DNA from: Ectobius pallidus | Taxonomy: Eukaryota; Arthropoda; Insecta; Blattodea; Ectobiidae | Assembly: GCA_964059195.1 (NCBI GenBank) | Contig: CAXKWD010000007.1 | Coordinates: 148,911,769-148,975,768, forward strand | Direction of reading: 5' to 3' | Length of the DNA stretch: 64,000 bases | In this document: positions 23,001-35,147 of the stretch, piece by piece | Layout: each line of letters opens with the position of its first letter | Position numbering within the stretch: the stretch's first letter is position 1 | Position numbers and translations under genes: made by a program | The notes under the pieces: model-generated | What the model saw: the letters and a program-made list of their open reading frames with translations, nothing else | What the model was told of the DNA's origin: nothing | Databases searched by the model: none

Positions 23001-25760
23001 ACAGTTCACCATTGAACATGTCCATTCACAAAGGAACTGTATACTGTTTACGTACTATAATGATAGCTAATTTTAATAATTTACACAAAGAAATAAAATG
23101 TACTGAAGTTGGCTACTTTACTGCATTCTTTTATAACACTGTAATTCGGGGAAGGATTTGCGATATTGAATTGAAATATTCTGGTGTTTATTGTGTTCTT
23201 CTAAGAAATTTAGTTTCAAACCTATACAAAAGAGAGTGACAATGTAATGAATTCACAGGTAGAAAGGTTGCAAGCCGTTAGGTATTTTCTCGGGGTATTG
23301 ATTAAATGTCCATCATGAACAAGCCGAAGTATAAATGTAAATCATTTGCCAATTATCAGGCTTTCTCCACTCTAATGTTAAACTTGACATATTATATGCC
23401 AAGACATTCATTTATCAGCAATTCAATAATATGGGTTCTGAGGAAGTAGTAGCAGTAGGTCTTGATATTTCTGTGATTGCTTTGACATAGAAATAACATA
23501 TAATAAATTGAATGCAGGAGTAATAATACTGCTTCCTATCATAACGCAAACGCAAGCCAGTTGCAGTGGTATATTCCATCCACTCCGCTTCCAGATTTCC
23601 TACTTTTCTGTATTTATTTTAAGTTCTCGGCAATACTGTCAACAGAGGGATGCAGTCTTTTTTATGGTATTTTCTCCCTTACAATGAAATATTTTTGTCA
23701 GTTCCTTGTGAGAATCTGCCTTCTTAACCTTATCGCGCTACTCCTTCAAGAATTTTTAAATTAATAAGTTACGTAAACAAATAAAAGGAGTAAGAAAATA
23801 ATTCAACTTAAAAATGAACCACCCAAAATTTCCACAATTAATAAATTAATTATTTTCCTCTTTAGATAAAAATGTTCCTCGCCCACAAACAAAAAAAGTG
23901 TTAAATTAAAGTCACCATATAAGCATAGTAAAATAATTAAAGTCTACAATGTAACAGTTAAACCACTGCCTTCTTGATTTCCCAAGACAGTGGTTAAACC
24001 CGAAGGAAAAAATATATATACCTGTATATATCTTGAATAAACTATTTCCAAAATTACATTCTTCGAATAAAAAAGAGAAGGCCTCACCTTAATTTCGTTA
24101 AGTAAATCTAGTGTTTTTTCTCCATAATTTTGAACTAACCAATAAATATAATACAATTTCACACAATAATTTAAAAGTGGTGTCATTAGATAAGTGAAAG
24201 AGAAGTGGTCAATTGTTTTTGTTAACGGAAATTGACTTGACATGTCTATTTTTTCTGAAAAATAAATTATTAACACCTAAAAATGTTAAGTTCAAGTTAA
24301 AAATGCTGGGTTTGCATATCAAGCCAATTAGAACGCGAAAGTGCAATATACATGTAAATATAAACTTGCCATGTTGGTGTTAAATGTTAATCAGTGGAGA
24401 CCCAGCTTAGATCAGGAAATTTACAAAATACAAAATTATGCAATTTAATATAAAATGTGCAATAAGGCTAGAGAAACGAATATAATATGCTTCATTAAAC
24501 CTAAAACCCCAAAACATGCAAACATGCTCAATCAGTAAGCCATGAAATGGATATTTAGCAAGTTTCAGAACTGTAACTGCATTGGCATGGTAATCCTGTC
24601 TATATATATATACACATGTAAAGTATACACAGACTACATGTAAAGGAAGTGTTGTGTTCGGCCCTGAATTCGATGTCGAATTTTCAGCATTAATACGCGT
24701 TTTGACGTACTTTAAACCCAAAATATAATTTTGTAAAACGTGTTGGGTTAGATACCTTCTGGAAATATGGCACTAACATTGACGACGATTTTATCTTTTA
24801 CTACTGATGCCATTTTACGTAAATATTTTATTCTTAAAGATTTTTTTTCTAAAAACGGCTTCAATGAATTTGGTTGAATTTTGTACACGAAGTGCTTATA
24901 CTATGGGATAAAACTTTTATTTGAAACATTTTTTCTAACGCTAAAACTCTCTGAAGCATAATTGTAAGCAGTGTTGTAGTCACAAAATTAGTCCAAGGGT
25001 ATTCTTTAAAGTTTCGAGGAAATTTAGAGATTATTTTAACTGTGTTTTTGGTCTGCATGTACGCAGTGATTAATAAAATCTTTATCATTGCCGAATGTTT
25101 ACTTATTGTCATTGTCATTGTTTGGTTGAGGGAAACCACAGCCTTGTGGAAACCCCTATATATATATATATATATATATTTAATTTATGCAAAAATGCAA
25201 AATATTTCGCGGTTTTCAAAATGAGACAGTACCAGTGCACTTACACCCATAATTTGGCATAAAATGGGCATATCAAGGTGGACATGGAGTTCTGAGATGT
25301 CAAAAGTTGAGGTACATTTTATCGATCACGTTTATACACAAGGACCTACAGTAAAAATCAGTTTTAAAATGACACCATTTTGATCCGAAGTTAAAATCGT
25401 CATAATTTGCTTCAAACTATGTAATAAAAAAAGTTACAGAACCTCTTTTACCTAGTCACCACTAGACCTATCTTTCTATACACACAGGCTACTCTCGCAT
25501 TGGTCTCTCGAGTCAATGGCAGAATTGTCTATTGTCAAATATGCAAACAAGGAAGCAAATAAAAAATAAAGCATTGCTAAAGCAGAAGATATACGCCATA
25601 AAACAGAAGATGTACGCTAACGCGTGAGGTTACGCGTAAGGATAATTTGTGGAGCTTCACCAAGAGCCCCTGGAAAATCACTTTTTGTTCAACTTAATAT
25701 ATTGACTCCCCCTCACTGTATGTTTTGAGCTGCTACTTACTAATACAACATTAATAACTA
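20006..25760. other. Long AT-rich stretch without a supported gene
   Basis: About 5.7 kb with open frames of at most about 110 codons that show no domains, no codon regularity by eye and no paired splice sites. Short palindromic runs (for example TA repeats at 24600-24612 and 25157-25180) are the only clear structure. Intronic or intergenic status cannot be decided. Confidence 0.4.
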
Positions 25761-25769
25761 TACTATTAG

Positions 25770-25974
25770 TGATAATACGTACATTCAATCAGAAACAGAA
25801 GTAATTTGTACTCAATTAAGAACCACTCAGAATAGCTTTGAAACAGTGCCCATTAAACTTTTCAATAGTGTGCCAGACAGGCTAAAGGACCTTACTTTAT
25901 CTTCTTTTAAGAGATCGCTCAAATCTAAGTTGACGGCTAATCCTGTTTATTCTCTAGATAATTTTTTTTTTTAG
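25770..25974 (+). pseudogene. 3' end of a CR1/L2-like LINE reverse transcriptase ORF
   Basis: Reading plus strand: TQLRTTQNSFETVPIKLFN, then SVPDRLKDLTLSSFKRSLK and NPVYSLDNFF before a stop. The pattern KLFN.LP......SFK..LK.......YSL.EF is the usual extreme C-terminus of CR1/L2/Crack-type ORF2 proteins. The fragment ends at a T run, and a MITE follows at 25990. Confidence 0.65.
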
Positions 25975-25989
25975 TTTTAAGTGGTAATT

Positions 25990-26346
25990 CAGGGTGTCCA
26001 CCAAGTAATGCTGAAGAAATTCCCGGCTTATTCCCTGATTTTCATTGATCATTTCAGAAATTCCCGACCAAAATGTGAAGCACTTTCTAATAACTGTGTA
26101 AGAAAAATTATAGGATTATACATACTTTAAATAAGAAAACTTTTAGTAACAAAAGTAATTTCAAACAATAATTACTTAGGCTATAACAGATACCAAAATT
26201 AGGAGCAATAAAATCAATTAAATACACTTTCATATAGGCCTATTATTGTCTAGAAGTCTTTTTGATCCCACTTTGCAATTAACAAATTCATTGACTTTTC
26301 CCGGATTTTCCCGACCATACGAAATTCCCGACCAGTGGACACCCTG
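25990..26346. mobile_element. MITE with CAGGGTGTCC ends, copy 2
   Basis: Same family as 9840-10300: CAGGGTGTCCACCA at the left, inverted GTGGACACCCTG at the right, and shared internal AATGCTGAAGAAATTCCCG. Flanks share only TAATT (25985-25989, 26347-26351), so the TSD may be 5 bp or a decayed longer one. It is about 100 bp shorter than copy 1 because of an internal deletion near the right end. Confidence 0.85.
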
Positions 26347-26354
26347 TAATTTCA

Positions 26355-27860
26355 TATATCTTTTTTATATGTGACGATGGTATCTATACATTCTACAAAA
26401 TGTCCTCAGCATAAATGGCCTATGTTAATTAACGGATCGTTGGAACCAATTCTAACCAACTAAACCCTGTTTTATGTTGTTTCAACGGACCGTTAAACTT
26501 TATCATAGTTTTTCGACATTGGACGTTAGTATTTTATATATTGTGTGTTTTTGTATGTATAGTCCGCTCGGGGACGTGTACAAATATACTAAAGTAAGTT
26601 AATTTCTACCAATTTTGTTAAGTTTATTCTATAGATTTTATTTTTTATGTTTATTTTACCAGGGTAAACCCGAATAAAACGCGACATAAAATAGTACTCA
26701 AGAGAATTTAACGAAATTCTGCAGAGCAGTCCTCTGCAATTAAAATAATGGATCTATGCTGGAAAGGCAAATTCAAACATGTCCATGCGAAATTTCGCGG
26801 AGTTCATCAAAATGGTTAGAAACTTGAGTGGGGGATATACAACACAAAGCATTGCGAAGGGAGCAGAGAGAGAGAGGAGGGAACAAGGTTGGCAAGGAGA
26901 GAGAGCAGGTGGGGAGGAAGGAGGGGAACATGGATAGGGGAGAAACCGAATGAAGCGCGTTCATCCTTCTTCACAAGAAAGTCTCGGGCTCGGGCTACCC
27001 CAACCTTTTCCAAATAATTCACTGCCTCGTCGTTTCTTGTAATAAACATGATTCGCTCCGAGTCGTTTAGGTATTTCCATAATACGAGTTTACGACCACT
27101 TCCGACATTAGCTTGTGTCTTATCTGGATACATTTACCTACAGTAGCCGTACATATGGAAGTTATCTTATTTTATGCTTATTTATCGCAAAAACTACTAA
27201 CCTGGTAGAACTGAAATTCTGCATGAGAACCCGGAAAAATTATAGGACTAAAGTCGTTCGCTCATCTCCGCTATTTCACCAAATATCGTCAAAATTCAAT
27301 ATCTATGCTATAGATATATAAGCATTCATAAACCACAGATTATTGTCTCCGTTAGACATTACATGAGAATATTATAGGAGAAAAATTCCTCCGACACTGG
27401 GACTTGAACACAGCACCCTAAAAATGTGTGTATGTAATCGAACTCCTCCGAGACCCTTGACCTAGAGTGTATGTGTGAAAAGTTTATCCTGATAGTACCC
27501 TACAGTTGGTTGGGTCAAAATTTAGTTTTCATTTTTTGTGTGTGTGTTGCATACATGTCCATGGTATGGATGGTGTTTTTTCATTAATTTTACGATTTTC
27601 TTACTGTAGCTATGTATGACAGCACTCGCCCCCTAATTCAATCATTCAGAAGGCACCGTAACAAAGCAAACAGCCAATCATAACCCTTCTTACGGAGACC
27701 ACCTCAGTCTTTGCACAAGCGGTTCGTGTACGTAAGCCATGCTGTTCAAAATGCAATTTATCGTGTTAGAGTCGGTTCGGTAAAAAATATTTTTTTAAAT
27801 TTTGGTTGAAGTTATTTGTTGTGCTTTATGCAGTAACTGTATAGGCATAATATAGGTTGC
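26355..27860. other. No confident gene; purine-rich tract and one unexplained minus frame
   Basis: A minus-strand frame at about 26930-27133 reads GRKLVLWKYLNDSERIMFI and DEAVNYLEKVGVARARDFL, which looks protein-like but which I cannot name and which lacks clear splice borders. Next to it, 26860-26945 is a GAGAGAGGA-rich purine tract. A CCAAT-like AGCCAATCA lies at 27671. Confidence 0.3.
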
Positions 27861-28021
27861 CTACAACATACTCCAGCGGCGGTGTTGTTAAATTGTAGCG
27901 TTGTGAGCGCATCGATCATTTCTGTTTCGGAACCTCAGTGTTGTATCGGTAAAATTTACTTAATTGTTAAATTATTATTTTCCCAGCCCGTATAATGGGC
28001 TTAATCATCTAAGCTGTTAAA

Positions 28022-28138
28022 ATGAACGCAGGCCACGAGACACACCAAATAAACAAAATCCATGCCTGGCCTTTAGTAAAAGCCCGAAAGATAAGTGAAA
28101 AGTGTAGAGCTGAAGAAAGAGAGAACCTCTCTTTCAAA
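28022..28138 (+). CDS. Possible first coding exon of an unidentified gene
   Basis: An ATG in good context (TTAAAATGA) opens 39 codons ending in AAA followed by the donor GTAAGG. Peptide pieces: MNAGHETHQINKIHAWPL, VKARKISEKCRAEER. Upstream, a possible 5' UTR intron runs from a GTAAAA donor near 27950 to TTATTATTTTCCCAG at 27986. A CCAAT-like motif lies about 350 bp upstream. I do not recognise the peptide and no downstream partner exon was identified, so this could be chance. Confidence 0.3.
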
Positions 28139-28402
28139 GTAAGGGCAGCTGCTCTTTTCTAACTGAGCCTACTAAACCAAACGTAATTATCTTTTAAAAA
28201 AATGTATTTTCATTGCTTCATAAAACAAAGCAAATGACGTAATAATTATTGTTTTACACAAATTGATATTACATGGTCTATTCTTTCTATAAATGATACT
28301 CTGCCAGCAAGAAGAACATCATTACTCGAAACCCCCTACTCTTCCTGCTGAACGAATACTGTATAATTTATATAAAGTTAACAAGACCCACTCTTTGTAA
28401 AT

Positions 28403-29655
28403 GGGTTATTCTCCAGAAAAGGGCAAATTCATGTCGCAGTTGATTTTCTGGTGTAAAATAAGTACTTATGGATTATTAATTATTATGATAAGTTAGATTG
28501 AAATAAGGTCTATTTGATCCCATAGTCCACTTTTTAAACAAAAGTTACAATTTTCTGCATTTTAGGGCACAGTATGTGAGATCTCACCTCCGTGTCATGT
28601 CCCAATGCCCGACTTGTCATTTTCATTCTTTCATAATTCAACAGGCTTTAATTTTTATTCCATTTTAGTGTTATAACAAGAACAAACAGCTCAAAAAATG
28701 AGTCATTAATAACTGAAAATAAAATATATAATTTTGTAAAGACAATTTTTTGCACTAAACATGCTTGTCCCAAGGTGAGACCTCACCTCCGTGAAACAAT
28801 ATAAAAGTTCAATTATTTCCACAGATATGGCACTGTAGTCTTTCTATTTTCCTTGGACTCCAACTTTTGGCAGTTTTCTTATCATTTATATAAAGCCAAG
28901 CTGTTAGTGTGATTTTAAGTGTTGTTTTGTTTGTGTAAAAGGGCTAAATGCAGAGTTGGTAATTGGACTTCCTCACCTCCGTTACCTACACCCAACGGTA
29001 AGTTGTATGTTTTTATATTTACTTTTGCTATAAATTATAATAATAAGGAATGCTAAGTTAAACTCTAGAACTGAGATTTTCTAACCTCGAATGTTCTCAA
29101 GCTGTTTGACAAATTAGAGTAAAATCTCACCTCCGTTACTGTTACTCTCGAGTCCTATCCATGAAGGTGTAATTAATTTTGTAATTGATGACATATTTAA
29201 CTGTCTGCATTTTTTATTTTTGTTTAAAGAAGATACTGGTATAGCCTAATAGTTTATGACAATATATCATGTTTTGATTTAAAGTTTTGATTTTAAGGTG
29301 ATAATCTATTTTAACATAGATAAAAATAAGTAAAAAGTTGTGTGTTAATCCATTTGTATGGTAATAAATATTGTTCATTTTCATTATAACATTTAATACA
29401 GTAAATTAATTCTAATTCTCACATAACTTCTATTATAATATTACTATTTCATACTATTTTCTCACCTTCATGAATGCGCCATTTTCTAACCTTGTTAATT
29501 TAATGCAAAATACCTCTCGGTAAGTAGGGCAAGTACCTCAGTAGTACTCTGCAGAAGGAAATAGGCCTATTACATAAAAAAATTACATGATCCAAAATAA
29601 TTTTTTTTTTTTTTAATTCTAACATTGAAATCTCCCCTTTTCTGGAGAATGACCC
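28403..29655. mobile_element. Non-autonomous element with GGGT(C/T)ATTC ends and 4 bp TSD
   Basis: Left end GGGTTATTCTCCAGAAAAGG; the right end inverted is GGGTCATTCTCCAGAAAAGG. AAAT flanks both sides (28399-28402, 29656-29659). The terminal GGGTCATTC and the 4 bp TSD match the 4123-7890 transposon. Inside, CTCACCTCCGT occurs four times in one orientation (28583, 28782, 28972, 29126). There is no long frame. Confidence 0.75.
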
Positions 29656-29908
29656 AAATAACAAAATTACCCACGTAAGTGTAAATGTATGGTAATGTAA
29701 ATATGAATTTTTACAAAAAATTGCAAATAAAGAAAAAATATAATTAGAGAACTGATGTAACAAAGTGTCAGATGAAATTAATAGGTCAATATCTGAAAAT
29801 TATTTGAAAAATTAAAAGTCCTCACTCTCACAGGGGAGTATATATATACTTGATAATGTGTTATATGGTAGATAAGTAGTAACAATGATAAATTCCAAAC
29901 TAATTACA

Positions 29909-30141
29909 GTGTTCATGGACGTACAACTAGAAACATGAAGTATTTACAAATACCAGCTAATTCATTAAATCTCTTTCAGAAGGGTGCTTATTATTCTGCA
30001 ATACAGATTTACAATAAGCTTCCAAGAGACATTAAATTATCGCATGTTAAAAGCAAATGCAAATCTTTCAAAAGATCTCTCAAGGAATTTTTAGTAACTC
30101 ACACCTTCTACAATATGAATGAATATTTCCAGCTTGAATGA
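29909..30141 (+). pseudogene. 3' end of a CR1/jockey-type LINE ORF2
   Basis: The plus frame reads HGRTTRNMKYLQIPANSL, LFQKGAYYSAIQIYNKLP and SFKRSLKEFL, ending FYNMNEYFQLE and a stop. HG..TRN...L.IP......QKG.YY..I.IYN.LP is a standard C-terminal signature of insect CR1/Daphne/L2-like LINEs. It is truncated at the 5' side; about 120 bp of 3' UTR-like sequence follows. Confidence 0.75.
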
Positions 30142-30389
30142 GTTTGGCAGCTTACAGTTTTGTATAATCTTGTTATAACATGCAAGTATATTCTGATCTG
30201 ATGTGTTCTATATCCTTGAGCCTTGCTCAACACTGGATATACAGGACGAGATATCTACATCTACATCTAGATTCGTACTCATAACTCCTAGATGAAATTT
30301 TGTATTCTTTACTTTATGCCATGCTTTTGTTTCATTAGTGATGCTTCAAATTACGACATGCAGAAAATAAGTTATTTTTGTAATTAATC

Positions 30390-30740
30390 TCAGAGTTAAG
30401 CTCCAGATTGAAAGCAGGGCTTACAGAAAAAAACAAACAAAGTTTTTTGATAAGCATATGCAAAGGAATTTATGGGTAGTGTTATTTGTCAAAGCCAAGT
30501 GTATAGCAACTTCCAAAGCCCTTTGTGAACACTGCAAACAATACTGTTGTCATGAGAACAGAATTGCATTTGAGAAATATATTCATAAATTAAGCCTCTA
30601 ATTGGGCGTTACTCTGGTACTGGTCAACCAATTTGGTTCAAAATTAATAGGCTTGATCCCATGGGCATTATAAGTGCATATAACTTACCAAGTTTTATGA
30701 AACTTGTATACTCTAGCATTTAATAATGGCAGTCAAAATG
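30390..30740. repeat. Relative of the 2201-2441 foldback fused to a GTACCGGTC-type unit
   Basis: TTAAGCTCCAGATTGAAAGC, GATAAGCATATG, GGGTAGTGTTATTTGTCAAA and GAACACTGCAAAC match one arm and the centre of the 2201-2441 repeat. It is followed at 30600 by a diverged copy of the 571-1045 tandem unit (GGTACTGGTCAACCAATTTGG). This links the two repeat modules. Confidence 0.65.
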
Positions 30741-31320
30741 AAACAAATGCATATGCAAATTACTGTAAGAACTAAAAAGCTATCGGTGGACTTGGGTAAT
30801 GTACTCTTCCTCTATATAATAAGAGGAAGTAGTTTGTCTGCCTGTCTGTCCATGTGTGATGCCCAGTCAAATCTAGGTCATGCAGAGATCTGATTTTTTT
30901 TACATAATTGGATGGAAAGGGGATAATGAATGAAGTTCTTAAAAGGAGAACATTGAACAATTTGGACAAAATTCACAATACAGGGATTTTTTGTGCCAGG
31001 GAAATTGAATCTAAGGTCTTTTTTTCCCAAGCGATGCATCTAATTGTGAAATCCACCTCATAGCTCGATTTCTAATTAGTAATTGTTTTATGAATAATTT
31101 GCATATGGAAATGTTGTTTTAATAGTTTTGCTGTAAAATAAGTTATTTAAAAATAGCTGGCAACTGAATCAATAAATACGGGCAAAGTCGCAGACTCCTG
31201 CTAGTCAATAATACAAAGTCTCTATTTCTAACTTCACTTTGCAATAACTGCCAAAATCTTTAAAATGAGCATTAATTCTTGGTGAATTGTTTATTTAAAT
31301 AGGCTATGTATTAATTCAAG
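30741..31320. other. No gene seen
   Basis: Contains CTGCCTGTCTGTCCATGTG at about 30839, similar in style to the GGAC-rich tails elsewhere. No supported gene. Confidence 0.35.
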
Positions 31321-31329
31321 GTGATTATA

Positions 31330-31440
31330 TTATTGCTAGCCAAATGTCTGAATGTATCCCCCTGTGGTTAGGATAAGAGAAAGCCTTAAGGCCTTAACTA
31401 CACCTGAGGGAAGTAAATATATAAATAAATAAATATTTAA
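31330..31440 (+). mobile_element. Probable LINE 3' tail
   Basis: CTTAAGGCCTTAACTACACC and GGGAAGTAAATATATAAATA run into an ATAAATAAATA tail. This order (CCTTAACTC...GGGAAATAAATAAATAAA) is a common LINE 3' terminus in insects. The coding part is absent. Confidence 0.35.
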
Positions 31441-34370
31441 AAAACTGAATGTAAGCCTACTTACAAGAAAATTTCTTAAAATTCCATATACGGTACTTGC
31501 ATGAATTAATAATAGGCCTATATTAATACCAAGTACTAATTAACTTTACTTCAACTTAAAGTACTAATTTATAAATAAGAAAATTAAATAAAATCCCATT
31601 CCATTTAAAGTTCTTTATAAATTAGTATTTTGTTGGAAAATGTAAAATTCTGAAAATTTGCACATTTCATTAGTATTATTCACAAAAATAGGTACCGGTA
31701 CCTAGTAAATTATCCCAAAAAATTATATCGCCTGAATAAATTACTATATGGTGATAAGTAGTAGTGACATAAACCTCATTAACAATGTGTACTCAGCATC
31801 ATGAGAACAACTGAGAAACTAGGCCTACTTGACAAAGCAGCCCCGGTCTTGATGACCACCAATAACAACCATATGTTGGCATGCTGAACACATGCCCCTA
31901 ATTCTACCATCTCCTGGTGGCGAAAGACTGAGGTAGATGCATAGTGGTCAGATGGTAGACCCTATCGCACTATGGCATGCAGCACTAAGGGGTTGATTTA
32001 CTTAATTATAGATTTCATTAATGGCTATGAGGCACACAATATTATCGAGCAACTACACATGAACAATAGTGATGACAGCAAAGTTTATGCAGTTTCCTGG
32101 CAAGCGACCTTGATGTGGATATCTTATGATGCAACTAGAACAATAAATAGGAAAGTAAGAAGCCTTGGCAGATAATTTCACCTGACAACCACTATATATT
32201 ATGAGGGAAAATACAAATGACTCTCTTACAAATCTTAGAACCATATTACGCAAGACAACTTTGGAATTAATGCTGCTAATAGGCTAGTAAGTTATAACAA
32301 CATTTAGAAAATAAAATTTGATAGAAGCTTCACTGAGAAATACTTTTAACACAATAAAATTTGCACAAAATACAAAGCCTTTATCACAGAAGGCCATGAT
32401 GAAGCTTTCTAATACTGCTATTAATGTAGGCCTACATGGTATTTATCTTAATTTCCCCCTATTTTATGAAGTAACGTATAGTACAACCCTAATTATCCGG
32501 ATTAACTGGGACCGGATCCGATCTGGATAATCAAATATCCGGATAATTAGATGAATCTTGAAAAAAGGGCATTTCTGTAATTATAATGTTCTAAGATGTA
32601 ACAAGACGTCTGTTATGTCATGTATTAAATTCCAATAAAGCATATGTAAGAACATATTTTAACAGATAAGGGTCATAAAGCATAAGCAAGTAGGCCTACT
32701 ATACTTTACAAATGGGCTGGCTATAATGTAAACCTCATCAGTATATGAAGGTAGAATGGCTTTCCTTTTTTGCTAGTATGTAAACCTACATAGGTCCAAT
32801 AATCATTCTCCTATCCAGACACTAGGAAACAATCTCCTTAATTACAAAGACATCCCAATATGAGTGAGGAGACAGAGTTGATAGTGTGCAAAGGTGAAGG
32901 GGCACATTATGGCCTTGGAGTAAGCCAGTTTCAAACGGGTAGCTTATACTTGCATATAAGATGCAGACTCACTTCTGGGAAATATCAAAGACCAGTAATG
33001 GTGTAGATGATATACAATATTTCCTGTTTTTCTTCTTCAAAAGTATTACAACATTTCATCCTACAGTTTTCATCATTTCAACCATGTTGCTTTTCATTCT
33101 TTTTAACATTTTGCGCTTTCAAATATCAGTCTATTCTATTTTCTGAATTCTCCCATAATTTTGAACATAGGCTACATTTGATCTAATGTTTTTGTTCTTA
33201 TTGCATCTAGGTTCCAAAATCAAATATTCTTAACCAGTCTATCATCTGTGCAAGTTATTGATTTTGCCATAATTAAAATTGTAATGAAATTTCAAACAAT
33301 TAAAAAAAAAGAAATAGAGACCAAAAAAGTCATGTCAGTCAAATGCCGAATTCAAGCTCTTCATTTCTCTTTTTCACAGTTGAAAAATGTGATTACAACA
33401 CAGCTGATACAATCACAAATTAAAACGATGCAATGCTGCCATGCTAGAAGGCTCGATATCCCACCACGCAAAGCACTCAAGAGTAATCCATATTCAGAAA
33501 ATAGTATTTAAACTTCTAGTGCTACTAGTGTCAAAATGGCAAATAAAAAGCAAAAACATCTAAAAACTGAGCATAATGATGCATACCGGCTTACTATGAA
33601 CACTGATTGGAGTGACAAACAAGTGGGTTGTGGTGATTCACACATGGACAGACCGATAGACAAATACAGATGCATGTCTGAAAATTGTATTTTTGAATCC
33701 AGAGGACCTCCAAATGTGTATTAATGCTGAAAATGTGATGCTGAATTTCAGATTTCAAATACAAAAGCTGAAAACTAACTAACTTGCCTAGTATCAACAT
33801 GCAACCTGCATACTGTCTGAGGATATAAAATAAGGTGCTTATGTTAGTAACCTTCGAGTGGGCAGCTATAAATCAAGCAACATTTCAATAAAAAAACAGC
33901 AAGCAAATCTATGCTAACTTTCAATGCAGGAGTAGTAATTTTTTGCCTTATCCAGGAATCATATTGAGGACTTCAGCACAAACAGCACAAACAAACAGTC
34001 AGTATTTTGTCCTAAGCATAAGAGTGTGTAGCTTCATGATACTTTTGCCTCTTCCCCCTGTATATAGGCAGCCTAGTGTTACAAATTTCCAAGTCCCAAT
34101 GAAGTCAGCTTCATTCAGCAACTTAGTTTCTTACTCTTTTATCCTTTCAGAGCTGAATTTACACCTTGCTAATAAGGCAGTCATCAACTAAAAGCATCCT
34201 TGGGCTGTAAGCTTGAAATCAATGAGGAAAATTTCAAAAAGAACTGGATTCCATGAATGAGAAGACGCTTGTACAAAAATTCCCATATTTTGCATAAAAC
34301 ACTACAGAATTAATCTTAGCTGTAGTGAGTTTTGTGAGCTCTTATACTTGTCACTTTAAGGCAAGATATT
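31441..34370. other. No gene seen
   Basis: AT-rich. Short frames only. A pogo-like terminal motif (AACCCTAATTATCCGGATTA) at 32484 with an internal ATCCGGATAATTAG at 32539 suggests a tiny MITE scrap. 33600-33800 has a segment resembling the 3' part of the 11836-12712 repeat (TTTGAATCC.GAGGACCTC, GTGTATTAATG). Nothing else is supported. Confidence 0.35.
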
Positions 34371-34376
34371 CACTTA

Positions 34377-34600
34377 TATAACACTAGAAATAATAATAAA
34401 ATTGATATATACTATCAAAGACTAAGCAAACCATTGAACAGTTATGATATACCGGTAATTGGATTAAAGCTTTATAATAAACTCCCTCAGGAATAGCACT
34501 TAAGCACCTTTTAAGAAATTTAAGAATACATTGTTTAACTGGTTACTGGTAACTTTAAATCCTTTTTATTCAATGCAAGAGTTTTTCAAACATAATATTG
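34377..34600 (+). pseudogene. Decayed LINE ORF2 C-terminus
   Basis: Plus-strand pieces in shifted frames read PVIGLKLYNKLPQE and NPFYSMQEFFK, matching the KLYN.LP and NPFYSL.EF C-terminal motifs of CR1/L2-like LINEs, with internal stops between them. Confidence 0.5.
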
Positions 34601-34775
34601 TTTTATGAATTATTTACATTGATTTATTATATCTTTAAATGTATGCAGATTAACCTTTTCTTATCTCTGTTTAATTTTGGTTTGAATCGTGATTTATATT
34701 GTATGTTTTATTATATTAACTAAATTGTATTACATTTTGACTTTTTCTATTACCTAGACAAAACTGTATTATTAT

Positions 34776-34776
<1 letters not shown>

Positions 34777-34812
<36 letters not shown>

Positions 34813-34817
34813 GTCAT
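34777..34817. repeat. ATC microsatellite
   Basis: About 13 ATC units with one CGT interruption. Confidence 0.95.
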
Positions 34818-34910
34818 GCTTTTTGCTCTAAGATGGTAAAAATTATGTTTAATTTTGATAATTGAGAAGTGTGGTAAGAGACTGAAATTACAAGATATTG
34901 TTTGAATTAT

Positions 34911-35022
34911 ACAGTGAGTCTCTCTCAGACTGGGGCCGGGCGAGCGGTGAAACGTGACTGCTGCAGTGAGTCATCAACTCTTTTGCCGCTAGCCCGGCCT
35001 CCAGTCGAGAGAGACTCACGTA
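34911..35022. repeat. GC-rich stem-loop (possible MITE or structured RNA)
   Basis: CAGTGAGTCTCTCTCAGACTGG and GGGGCCGGGCGAGCGG pair with CCGCTAGCCCGGCC and CCAGTCGAGAGAGACTCACG. The stem is about 35 bp with a few bulges and the loop about 40 nt. It is much more GC-rich than its surroundings. No TSD is obvious. I cannot tell a small foldback transposon from an RNA gene. Confidence 0.6.
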
Positions 35023-35147
35023 CTTTTACCACATGGTGATAGGCTATTGTGGCACATTGCAACATTAGAAAACTGGCTATGAGAAATGGTGTGCATTCTT
35101 CTTAACTTGTATTTTTCCCAAAGACTTTGCATTGTTCAACATATTCC

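Noticed and set aside
28583..29136. Regular CTCACCTCCGT motifs as a CRISPR-like array
   Set aside because: Only four 11-mers, 154-199 bp apart, in a eukaryotic transposon; repeat and spacer sizes do not fit CRISPR.
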